This document shows positions 32,127 through 41,852 of a DNA stretch of 64,000 nt, one piece after another. Under the pieces are notes generated by a model, which had not been told where the DNA came from, searched no databases, and saw nothing but the letters and a program-made list of their open reading frames with translations. How positions within the stretch are numbered: the first letter of the stretch is position 1; each line of letters starts with the position of its first letter. This stretch comes from Synaphobranchus kaupii (lineage: Eukaryota; Chordata; Actinopteri; Anguilliformes; Synaphobranchidae): the NCBI GenBank assembly GCA_029718625.1, contig CM056378.1, positions 66,983,027-67,047,026 of the forward strand, given 5' to 3'. The translations under genes and the position numbers were made by a program.

Positions 32127-33541
32127 ATTTCATTCATGTGAACATGTGAATGTCTGTGTGTACAAATTGCAACATTTTCTTTATTTCTGTATCTTTGCAG
32201 TTTTTCAGTTGCACTCAGTAAAGACCCTAACGTTAAATCTTTCACCTGTCTCTTTGGATCTTTCTTGGGGGTAACATTACCTGTCAGCTAAGTATCTGCC
32301 AAGCTGAGACATTTAGCTAGTAGCAGAATAACGTGGTGCAACTGTCTAGCTAAGGAAATATTATCTCATATTACCCTCTAACATAGCTAGCGGAGTTAAT
32401 GTTATAAGGTTAGTTGGCTGAAATGCATGAATCAGTTTTTAGCTGTTGAGCTAACAGATATTTATTCATATGCTATGGTCATATGTAGCTCAGTAACCAT
32501 GGAAGTTTTACTATGGTCGTGCTTCTTGTAGGCTATTCATCCATTGTCATCAATCAGTCTCATATTTTGACCAACCAGTTGCCTTACGATGAGTAAAACA
32601 ACTCCACTGTAACTTCGTTGTCGAATCATGTCAAGCAAAATCACGCATTGATTCTTATGTATTATGGGTATAACTGGGTTGAAACCTTTTAGTTTAGCAG
32701 AAAAGGGCAGGAGTTTCTCCATAATTAAGTAAATGCTTTTCTGTTTTTTTTTCTTCATTAAACCCTGTTACCTTTGGCCCACTAGAAGCAATTTTCGTAT
32801 CGGTGCGTTTTATGCATTTATGAAGGTTGTAAACAATGGTTGTATTGTTGTATTGCCCAGAGAGGATGTGTAATTTATAATTTCACAGAAATATTAATTG
32901 GACCTACTATAATTGGGATGTCGACGACGCACCACAAGGGGGCCACCGTGGATAGGGTATTATGGTTTTGGGATATAAGAAAGATGTAGGCTACACTGCT
33001 GACTGAACACAGCTAAGCTACGCTATGATATTCTTTGCTGCTTCTCAACGGCAGTGTTACAGTCCTGTAAACTCGTAATTTAGGCTAATTGAACAAAGAA
33101 AGGCTTGTTCAATTATGCGATAAAAGACTGAAATGTCACTATACAAAGAACATACAATTGCCTGCTGCAATAAGTCACATTAAGTTTGAGGTGATCACAA
33201 ATAGTTTGTGCACAATTTAAACAAACACAATTAACGTAGTCCGCGATGTTAATTGTGAAGTAGCCTATGTGCGGAACAACAGAGATGCTATTGTAACAAC
33301 GAAACATAGGCTACTGCATAAATCGTTAATATCTGCAATATTTGCCAGGACAAAACGCTGTTGGTTCAACAGAGCATATCCTGCATTTATGTTTGAACCA
33401 GGAACCAATTGGGTCTTCTTTTGTTTGTTTATTGCCAAAAATGTTAGGCGTGCGTATTTGGGTGAGTTGTGGTTTCATTGCATTTTAAATAGGCGTTTTT
33501 AACAATAAGTCAGTTACTAATCATGTGTGAGGTTGAAACCA

Positions 33542-33706
33542 GGGGTATTCCAGAAAGCAGGATTACTGGGTTTGCTGGATAACTGCACTGATCTCGAACA
33601 GCTCTTTTTACTTCAGTCCATCCATGTTCCAGATATGGAAGGGTTCTGGGTTTTACTGCAGTTATCAAGCTAACCCAGTAATCCTGCATTCTGGAATAGC
33701 TACCCC
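33542..33706. mobile_element. short hairpin MITE within the duplicated segment
   Basis: The arms GGGGTATTCCAGAA...GGATTACTGGGTT and their inverse (AACCCAGTAATCC...TTCTGGAATAGCTACCCC) span about 165 bp. The second segment copy has the same element at 57887-58051, so it predates the duplication. No coding capacity. Confidence 0.7.
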
Positions 33707-34020
33707 AGCCCCCAGGTGCTCGCAGGATCATACATTTTAGGGCAGCTTATACCACAACATCTTCATGGAGATGAATATTAGGCTACAGGCTACAATTTTA
33801 GCACATGTTACAACCATGCAGCATGGGGATGGGCTTGCTGTTTTGTTGCTTATAATGTCTGTGAGTAGGCTAGGCAATGCCTATGTGTTTTGGTTTAATG
33901 ATCGCAAGGAGCAAACAAAAAACACATCCGATTCATGAATCTGACCATTAAGCCACAGTAGCTTCTTGGAAAGAGTGAGGCCATTAGCTATATTAACGTC
34001 AAAACACATTAGTCTGAAGC

Positions 34021-34638
34021 GTTATTATTGGGCGATAAGCTTGATGAGCAGGTATACGGACCATACCCTCAAAGAATAATTCTCCCCATTGGATAACGTC
34101 GTGATGCAGGCAGGCAGTTTGGCAGGAAAAATAGGAAGAAGAAGAAGGAGAAAAATGGCAAAATAACCCAAGTTTGGAGCTTTATTGTGTGGATGTGTGA
34201 AGTTGAAGGGCTGAGAGTCTATGGTAATTGTGGTTACTTCTGTAGGAAACCCTGAAACGTGCCAAACTCTCGGTGCTGTATAGGTATGGGGCATGCCCCG
34301 CCAAGCCGTAACTTGGCGGATGGCATACCTGCCATCCCAATAATTTGAGAAGACATTCATGAAAGAGACCTTCAATCTGAGGAAATGCCTAGATATTAAC
34401 TCAAAAAATGTGTTTTAGTGTTTCCTACTCCATTAATGTGAAAATAAGATTTGTAGATAGCATAGAAAGTGCATGTTGTGTTGTCAAAAAGAAATGCAAC
34501 CTTTGGTACCTGGTGGGATTTGAACCCGAAGGCAATCGCTCTAACCACAAAGCCATTGCAGATGTTGTATTGTACGGGGAGAATTATTTGAGGGTATGCA
34601 GCATTTTTGATGAAGAATTTGGCAAGAAAAATAATAAC
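34021..34638. repeat. imperfect inverted repeat of about 65 bp arms
   Basis: 34021-34087 and 34576-34638 are inverted: GTTATTATT at the outer ends and CATACCCTCAAA...ATAATTCTCCCC at the inner ends. It may be a decayed non-autonomous DNA transposon. No clear target duplication. Confidence 0.5.
34501..34571 (-). repeat. tRNA-like sequence A
   Basis: The minus strand has an A-box-like TGGCTTTGTGG (34545-34555) and a B-box-like GGTTCAAATCC (34516-34526), but too little sequence between them for a normal anticodon arm. Probably a pseudo-tRNA or SINE head, not a functional tRNA. Confidence 0.4.
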
Positions 34639-34800
34639 TTTATTAAAACTTTATTTGTTTCACTCATTTAAGTACTAGTGAAACAGTGAATAGTTAATAT
34701 AGTGACATCTCTTCGCCTTTGCAATAATGTGAAAAGAACATTATTAAGTGTGAAAAGCATAACAAACTGCATTGTTTTCATCGAAAAGAAAAGTAACCTA

Positions 34801-34876
34801 TGGTGGGCGTGCCTGGTTGGGATTGAACCCGGGTCTCCCTCATACCAAGCCATTGCTCTTACCACTAAGCCGTAAC
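34801..34876 (-). repeat. tRNA-like sequence B
   Basis: The minus strand has CGGCTTAGTGG (34862-34872) and GGGTTCAATCCC (about 34819-34830), with tRNA-like spacing of about 35 nt. The anticodon stem does not pair well. It is related to sequence A about 300 bp away. Confidence 0.4.
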
Positions 34877-35726
34877 AGATAACCTGTGGTTGCCCAGTGA
34901 TTGATTACGACACATAATTATCAATGTTTAAAACACAACAGTGATTTTTCATGAAGTGAAATGGTAATAGCATTTCCAAAATGGCAGCCAATCCAAGATG
35001 GCAGCGACATATATGGGACATAAATATGTTCCAGATGAGGAAATTGATCACTACAGCAAGTTTTAAATGTCTAAAAAATAATGGTGATTTTTTATGAATT
35101 TATGAATTTAAAAAAATATATTATGCTCTATAGTGCCATTGATTCTATTGAGCCAATACTTTAGAGTTTGGCTCAGAAGGTCAGTGCAAGTATATCTATA
35201 GTATAGATATTAATAGTTTATTAATATCCATTGAAGAATTGAAGAGTTATTAGCGTTTTTGTGGCTAGCCACGCCCACAACAGTTTTTATTGGCTTACTG
35301 CGATCAGCATATTTGGAAAATCAGGAAAATCGCTTCCTACGTTTTTTGGAGAATCGTCCCCTGAACAAAAGAGTGTGAGTTGCATGTTGATATGTCAAAT
35401 GGTCTCGGAGGAGTACGATTTTATAGGTTTTTCACAAAATGCTAATTTGCAAAAGATCCAATATGGCGGACCTCATTGATCCTAATGGCAAAGTTATTTG
35501 CCACGAACCATGGAATTTGAGGCAAAAATAATTTTGAAGCTAGGCTAAACAGTTCAAAAGTTATAGCCCAAAAAGATTATAGAATTTCACTTTGTCTCTA
35601 TAACGCCACCATCAGGTCAATTGGGTTGGAATTCGCTGTACATGTATCGTGTCGCAGTGTCTACATGTCTGCATAGTTTCAGCAAAAGTTATCATGTGGT
35701 TTTGCTGCAATTGTAACAAATGTGGG
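34877..35726. other. non-coding, probably old repeat
   Basis: Contains AAGATGGC/ATGGCGG motifs and sequence that I believe is dispersed in fish genomes, ending at an (AAT)n run. No gene-like frame. Confidence 0.4.
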
Positions 35727-35860
35727 AATAATAATAATAATAATAATAATAAAACCAGCAAAAACAATAGGGTTCCAGCACTACGTGCTTGGACCCCTAA
35801 TAATAATAATTATTATTATTATTTGTGTGTCTGTGTGTGTATATACATATATATATTGAA
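35727..35860. repeat. (AAT)n, 27-bp palindrome, (AAT)n/(ATT)n, TG/TA repeats
   Basis: (AAT)n at about 35727-35751. A near-perfect hairpin lies at 35770-35796, with arms GGGTTCCAGCAC and GTGCTTGGACCC. AAT then ATT repeats run at 35798-35823, then TG and TA dinucleotides. Confidence 0.85.
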
Positions 35861-35872
35861 AGAGAACACTTA

Positions 35873-35983
35873 CATGTCCAGAAACGGGTCCATGCCTTCC
35901 TCGAACGCCGCTTCTGCCACTGAGTCATTACTCTCAGCCCCTGATGACTCGCCTTCCTCGCCGCTGGAATCACTGCGGTCCAA
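35873..35983 (-). other. candidate acidic exon
   Basis: On the minus strand an open stretch reads with a Ser/Glu-rich composition (SDSSGEEGESSGAESNDS) and ends at a strong donor, ACAT|GTAAGTG. A possible acceptor ...GGGGTAG lies upstream, just where the frame has a stop. Acidic leaders of this kind occur in several transposase families and in host proteins, so no identity is claimed. Confidence 0.3.
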
Positions 35984-35999
35984 CTACCCCAATACTTGA

Positions 36000-37107
36000 G
36001 AAACAAATGGTGAAATAAATGGTCTTCTTCGCCATGTTCGCAGATAAATGGTATAATATTAGCGACAGCAACGAAATGTGACCAGCGCAATTCCACCGTA
36101 TAAAAAACCACGCACGCGTAAGAGAAAATGTAGCCTAGATTGACGTACATGCAGCTAACACATGGCTAAATATTATCTGGATAGGCTAAAAACGTACTTG
36201 TACAGCAATCCATCCCTTCCAGTACAAGCTCAGTAAAAATGCGCAAGTGACTTCACGGACACAATCTGATGCTGACTGCACAGTCATGTGGCCGATTGCG
36301 CATACCAATATTACCCTATGGGCTGTCGTTACACGTGGATACAGCGCCATTCACAGTCGCTCGAATATGACATTTTTTACTTAGCTTGAAAGGGCAGGAA
36401 ACCCCGTAGAAGATAATCTGCGTGTTTTACATTAGATCATTCCTGTAGCAGTCTAGTAATGGTTTTACACAACGGTAGTAACGTAGTACAAACGCAAATG
36501 CGATGGGTACGAAATTAATGGATGGATGACGAAAAAATTTTCAGGATTCTTCAGAAAAAGGTTATAACTGCATAACCAGGTATCGTATTTGGTTGCTTAA
36601 ACATGTTTATCAAGACATTTTGTAGAAAATAAAATGTATTTATACAAAACCGGAATTATATCGGTTGTATGAATACTGAAGTGAGCACGGGAAAAAGACA
36701 CCTAATGTTTATTTATATTTAACTTTTCAATAATATACAATTGTTCCTGAGTCGGATTTAGATTTTTTAGTGTGTTGAAACGGCACCAAGAGTTTTTGTG
36801 ATATGCATTTTATTGCCTGTGACTGCGGCGTGGTGAACAGAGGTGAAGGCTGTAAACAGTGGGTTGGGCTATTAGCACCCTGCTGCTTTATGGCCCTGCA
36901 GTGTAACCTGAGAGCTGATAAGCATATAAACGAATGTGTTCACAGGCTGTGACTGTTTTTAACAATTTTGCGTCAAATGTTCCGTGTTTTATTAACGTTC
37001 TAATTTAGAATTTAAGAGAAATATGAACACTATAAATAATTGGGACCCATGCATCCCACCACTAGGGGGCCAAAGTCCATAGGGTTAAGCAGAGGACAAA
37101 TCCAGTA
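36000..37107. other. non-coding spacer
   Basis: AT-rich DNA with no supported gene. Near 37060 it meets the truncated edge of the plus-strand chromovirus fragment. Confidence 0.5.
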
Positions 37108-38361
37108 GAGATGCGCATCTCTCTCCAGGGGCACTCGGAGAGAATAGAATTCTTTTTTAATTGACTCTCCGTCGTACCCACTGGTACTGGGACATTCGTG
37201 GTTAGGGTTACATAACCCTCATATCTGTTGGGGTACAGATAGGAAACCTATTCATCAGTGGGGCCCTCAGTTGCCTTCTCTTCGTCGGGCCATGCCCTTG
37301 ATCTCTCTGAGTTTGGCTCTGACAGTGATTCAGAAGAAGCGGAGTCTCACTACGACTCGGAGAACTCTCTTTCCCTCGCTGAGAGTAGAGAGGAAAGTCT
37401 TTCCTGGGACCACTTTGCGGAAGGGGGTTCCATGGAGGAGGGGGATCTTTCCACCTCTGATTGTGAGTGGTGCGCCGCTTCCTCCAGTGCGCTGGAGGTG
37501 GTAGGGGCGCTCGACTTTGCTCTACCCGCGGGCGTTCCAGCTGAATACTCAGACCTCCCCAAGGTTTTTAGTAAACAACGCGCTACCAGATTGCCGCCCC
37601 ATAGACCATATGATTGCGCCATTGAGCTGTACCCGGGTACTGTTCCTCCCAGGGGTTCACTGTATTCCTTATCGGTCCCTGAGAGTGCTGCCATGTAGCA
37701 GTATATTGAGGAATCTTTGGCTAATGGTTTTATCACGCCATCTACGTCTCCAGCCGGTACTAGTTTTTTCTTTGTTAAAAAGAAAGATGGAGTCCTCGTA
37801 TAGATTACCGAGGGCTCAATGACATCACCATAAAAAATCGGTTTCCTCTCCCACTCATGAACTCCGCAATTTGAGCGCTTACAGGGGGCGTCGGTCTTTT
37901 CCAAACTCGACCTTCGCAATGCCTACAACCTTGTGCGCATGCGTGAGGGCGATGAGTGGAAGACAGCATTTAACACGTACCACGGTAACTACGAGTACCG
38001 GGTCATGCCTTTCGGCCTCACTAGCACCCCCTCTGTCTTCCAGGCACTAGTGAACGATGTTTTGAGAGAGATGCTGGAGAAATCTGTTTCCGTCTACTTA
38101 GACGATATTTAAATATTTTCTCCGGATCTCTCATCCCACATCATCCATGTTAGGTTCTGGAGGCAGTTCTTAAGACCCAGCTATCTGAGAAGTGTGCTTT
38201 CCACACCAGCTCTGTCTCTTTTTTGGGGTTCATTGTGGCGAACGGTAAGGTACTTATGGACCCAGAGAAAATTTCAGCGGTGAAGAACTGGCCTACGCCC
38301 AATTCGGTGAAACAAGTACAACACTTCTTGGGCTTCGCCAATTTTTATCGTATAGTAGGGT
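37108..38361 (+). pseudogene. chromovirus-type pol fragment: protease end and RT
   Basis: The fragment starts inside the protease region ([14 protein letters not shown]). It passes the acidic Ser/Asp/Glu spacer ([11 protein letters not shown], 37400-37440) and covers RT fingers and palm: [46 protein letters not shown] and YLDD. A TAA directly follows YLDDI at 38110-38112, and several frameshifts are present. The same protein region recurs on the minus strand at 39180-39480, so two related gypsy elements lie close together here. Truncated at both ends. Confidence 0.8.
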
Positions 38362-39010
38362 AGGAAGAAGGGGGTATCATGCACCCCCCGGAAATATACT
38401 TCTAATCAGTGTTTCTATATTGGAAAAAATGTGTCTAAAATGATGAGCTATGTTAAAAAAGTTGTCAGGATGTCCCACGTATCATTTTTATGCAAATTAG
38501 TGCCGCCATTATGGAAAAATCGATTTTCTTATATATCTCAGTCAATATTGCAGATAACTGAACAAATAAGGTGTCTAGACCCATGTTTTGTGGGTCAAAG
38601 ATCACAATAAAACTATTCCTGAAGTGGCCACATGTATCTGTGGCATGCTAGTATGCAAATCAGTGCTGCCATTACTGGAAAAAAAATTCCCTCCAAAATC
38701 TTTTTATTCCTCCAAACAACCTCCAAACAAACAAGTAGCTAACTCGGCTGCACACATTCAACCTCCAAACAAACAAGGTAAGTAGCTAACTCGGCTACAC
38801 ACACATTCAACCTCCAAACAAACAAGGTAAGAAGCTAACCCGGCGACACACACATGTGGACTGACTCCACCCTCAAGAATCTATGTAGGTTTCTAGCTTA
38901 ATTGTTGTTATCACAGTTTTGCAGCCCAAAGTACACATTGTTCACTAAAACATTTGTTAGCATTAGTGCGTTATTGTAGAGCTGTAGAACATGATAGTTG
39001 CACTCAGAAC
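38362..39010 (+). other. non-coding interval with a short tandem array
   Basis: Unassigned DNA between the RT fragment and the sushi element. At 38718-38852 a 42-49 bp unit starting AACCTCCAAACAAACAA recurs three times, and two units contain AAG|GTAAG, resembling a splice donor. Confidence 0.55.
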
Positions 39011-39015
39011 ATCTG

Positions 39016-39181
39016 TGTAAGGGGGGGGTGAAAGTTTCGGAGAACCAAACGCCACAACCAAGGAATCTGAAAGCGTATCTCGTTAGAAATACGCCACTAA
39101 GCGGACAGCTCCGCAGTAACAGGGGAAATGAAACAAAATAAAGGGAATAAAAAGCTCCCGGCGTAAGCCAACACAAAATAA
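39016..39181 (-). repeat. 3' LTR remnant of sushi-type element
   Basis: Matches the inner end of the 47407-48123 LTR from TGTAAGGGGG to GCCAACACAAAATAA, then switches to RT sequence. Confidence 0.85.
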
Positions 39182-40594
39182 AAATTCATGAGTGGAAGAG
39201 GATATCTGTTCTTAACGGTAATGTCATTGAGACCCCTATAATCTATACAGGGCCTCAGACCTCCGTCTTTTTTTTTAACAAAAAAAAATCCAGCACCGGC
39301 CGGTGAATTGGAAGGTCTGATGAAATGTACATTAGCGGGCAGGCGAAATTCGAGCGAGCCTACCACTTCCGGGGTCTCCGAAGACGTCTCCCACTCAAAA
39401 TCAGAACAAGAAAGGCTATCTTCCTCTAAAGAACCCCCCTCAGCAAAGTGATCCCAGGACAGACTCTCCACTCCACTCCCAGTGAGGATGGAGGGAGTAT
39501 CTTGATCAGAGCGAGACTCCCACTCACTATCAGAGCTGCAATCGGAACAGTCAGGTATGCAGCCCGACGAAGGATAAATGAAAGTTCGACAGTGGGTTTG
39601 ACACTGAGAACCCCACTGGCGAATAGGATCCCTGTCTCTGCCCCAACTAACATGAGGGTCATGCAAACTCACCCATGAATGTCCCAGAATGAGTGGATAC
39701 GACGGAGATTCAACTAAAAAAAAATTTATTTTCTCCGAGTGCCCCTGGAGAGAAATGCGCATAATTAAAGAACCAGTTATCTCCTCAATGATCCCAGAGC
39801 CTAAGGGGCGACCATTGAGAGCCGTAACCTGACGGGAACTAGTGAGTCGGTGAGTAGGAATCTCTAATTCCCTAGCCCATTTAGCGTCAATGAAACACTC
39901 GACTGCTCTGGAATCAATAAAGGCGTCTACGCCAACCGAGCGCCCATTCCAAAGCAGCTGGACAGGTAAAAGGGTCTGAGAACGAGTACTATTTTGTCTC
40001 ACTGGAGATCTCGGTCTTCCCAGTGAGGCCCCCCGTTTCCTCCCCAACTTGGGACACTGACCCTTTACATGACCCTTACATCTACAGTAACGGCACCAGT
40101 GCTTCCGCGGTTTCACCCACTTAGATTTGTGGAGGGACAGCCCATTCACCTGCATGGGCTCCTCCTGATCCACAGAGAAGTAGGTGGGCACAGTGGGTGG
40201 AGTGTCTCTTGATAACACGGATCTTAAACGGGACGACTGATCTTTAATCGCACGTTCACGTCCTCTAATCCGGTTATCAAGGCGAATAGCAGTAGTTATC
40301 AATTTACTTAAGGTACCGGGGGGTTCTAGCATAGCTAAAGCATCCTTGATGGGATTTGATAATGCTTGGAGGAATAATGATTTTAAAGGGCCGTCCGACC
40401 ATCCCGTCTACCCGGCTAGCGCTCATAATGTAATAGAAAAATCCTCTACTGTCCTAGTGCCTTGGCGCAAGCTGGTGAGTTTCCTAGCCTTCTCCTCCCC
40501 TGAAACCTTGTGATCGAAAACCAGTTGCCTCTCGTTCATAAGCTGAACTGGATCACGAACGACAGGGGCATTGCCCACGCAAGAGCCTGGTCAT
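39182..40594 (-). pseudogene. gag zinc knuckle, protease and start of RT (sushi type)
   Basis: The main frame (from about 40332) has [14 protein letters not shown], then the knuckle C-x2-C-x4-H-x4-C at 40054-40095. The protease has [10 protein letters not shown], where the usual Gly after Asp-Ser is Arg, and LILGHSWV. An acidic spacer and RT fingers [18 protein letters not shown] follow. About 50 residues before the RT fingers are missing, and after PLPLMN the frame runs into LTR sequence. Upstream, 40340-40594 holds more gag in broken frames. The protease substitution should inactivate it. Confidence 0.8.
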
Positions 40595-40598
40595 TTAA

Positions 40599-41420
40599 AG
40601 GGTAAGTTCGCTATTTTGGACCTTGGACCCTATTTGCGGTCCGTCTTCCATGAACCTGACCCATGAAGTCCATTTTTTCGCTGATCGGTCCAGTATTGAG
40701 TTCGGTACAGATTTCCTGTAGGCTCTCACTGGGCTACAATAGAAGTCAACGGGGGCAATTAGAAATGTTATGGAAAAACAACGAAAAATGTGCTTTTATA
40801 GCTCAGTGTGTAACTTCAGCCTCTCTCTCTTCTCTTGCTCTCTTATCATCCATCTCTTGTAGTTCCATGTCCGTGTATTCTGGCTCAAATCTGTAGCGAG
40901 TAACGTCAGTCAAAATCGAATTCTTCGTCTTCGTAATCATTATAGTCATCCATCATCCAAGTTTTTTTGTGGAAATTGTAGCCTACGTTGCTGCAGGTAA
41001 ACAAACGCAGACTGCTCAACTAGATAGTTTCGTAAACGGCCGGCACACCTTCCCGCTCCCCTACCCCCGACACATAGTACTCCGCGGGAGCAGCGAAAAC
41101 AAGCAACAGAGAAATGCTTACTTCCAAGCCATGCCAAGCACGTAAAAATGTTCGGATTGAGATACATTTCACAGGAGAGCATACTGAGACCGGTAACAAT
41201 ACACCCTGAGCTTCCCGTCTCATTTATTGTACATGAAAGCACATTTATCGAACATTTCTAATTGCCCCGTTGACTTCTATTGTAGCCCAGTGAGAGCCTA
41301 CAGGAAATCTGTAGCGAACTCAAAACTGGACCGATCAGCGAAAAAATGGACTTCATGGGTCAGGTTCATGGAAGACGGACCGCAAATAGGGTCCAAGGTC
41401 CAAAATAGCGAACTTACCCT
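40599..41420. mobile_element. TTAA-target element, copy 1 (in gypsy gag)
   Basis: The 822-bp unit is flanked by TTAA on both sides (40595-40598 and 41421-41424), with ends AGGGTAAGTTCGC in inverted orientation and arms of roughly 170-180 bp. Removing the unit and one TTAA leaves gag uninterrupted in frame, so the boundaries are exact. TTAAAGG termini recall the T2/Kolobok group; piggyBac also targets TTAA. It carries a shortened form of the acidic exon seen in copy 2. Confidence 0.92.
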
Positions 41421-41424
41421 TTAA

Positions 41425-41520
41425 TAATGACAAGATAAAAGCTACCCGGGATTCTGGTGTAGAGAAACGAGAGGGCTGTGCCTGAAAAAATATCAGGCAC
41501 TGCGTCAGGAATGACCGGCA
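41425..41520 (-). pseudogene. gag: gag middle fragment (sushi type)
   Basis: A short gag stretch with FLTQCLIFFQAQPSRF, lying between the TTAA element and the LINE 3' end. It links the two larger gag pieces and fixes the insertion points. Confidence 0.8.
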
Positions 41521-41852
41521 TTTTCTATTTATTTATTTTTATTTATTTATTTTGCACCATAAACAAATATAAACAAATGCTTCGAGAAAAACAATATATA
41601 CAGTGCTGGGAGAGGAAGGAAGCCCAGAGGGCTTATACAAAGTCCTTTCCCATCATAAGACAAAAACAATTATTTGCAAATCAAAAAATAAAGGAAAATA
41701 AAAGAAAAGAGAGCATATATAGGTATGACAGAGGATGCAACACGGAGAAAAAAAATTAAATAAATACATTTAAAATAAATAAATTAAAAAATCAAAAAAC
41801 AAATTTAAAAAAAGACAACAAAGTTAGCACACAAAGGACGTCGCTCCAAGGC

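Larger units (their letters stand above)
28828..33880 (+). repeat. duplicated segment, copy 1
   Basis: Paralogous to 56010-58225 in the same orientation, starting AACGTTTTAGCC and ending GGCTAGGCAATGC. Copy 1 contains the LTR element at 29360-32126, which copy 2 lacks, and about 400 bp (roughly 32295-32690) that copy 2 has lost. No protein gene is seen in it. It may be a local segmental duplication or two copies of a long dispersed repeat; no terminal inverted repeats were found. Confidence 0.88.

Noticed and set aside
34801..34876. Functional tRNA gene
   Set aside because: Boxes are present, but the anticodon stem does not pair and the acceptor stem is not matched.
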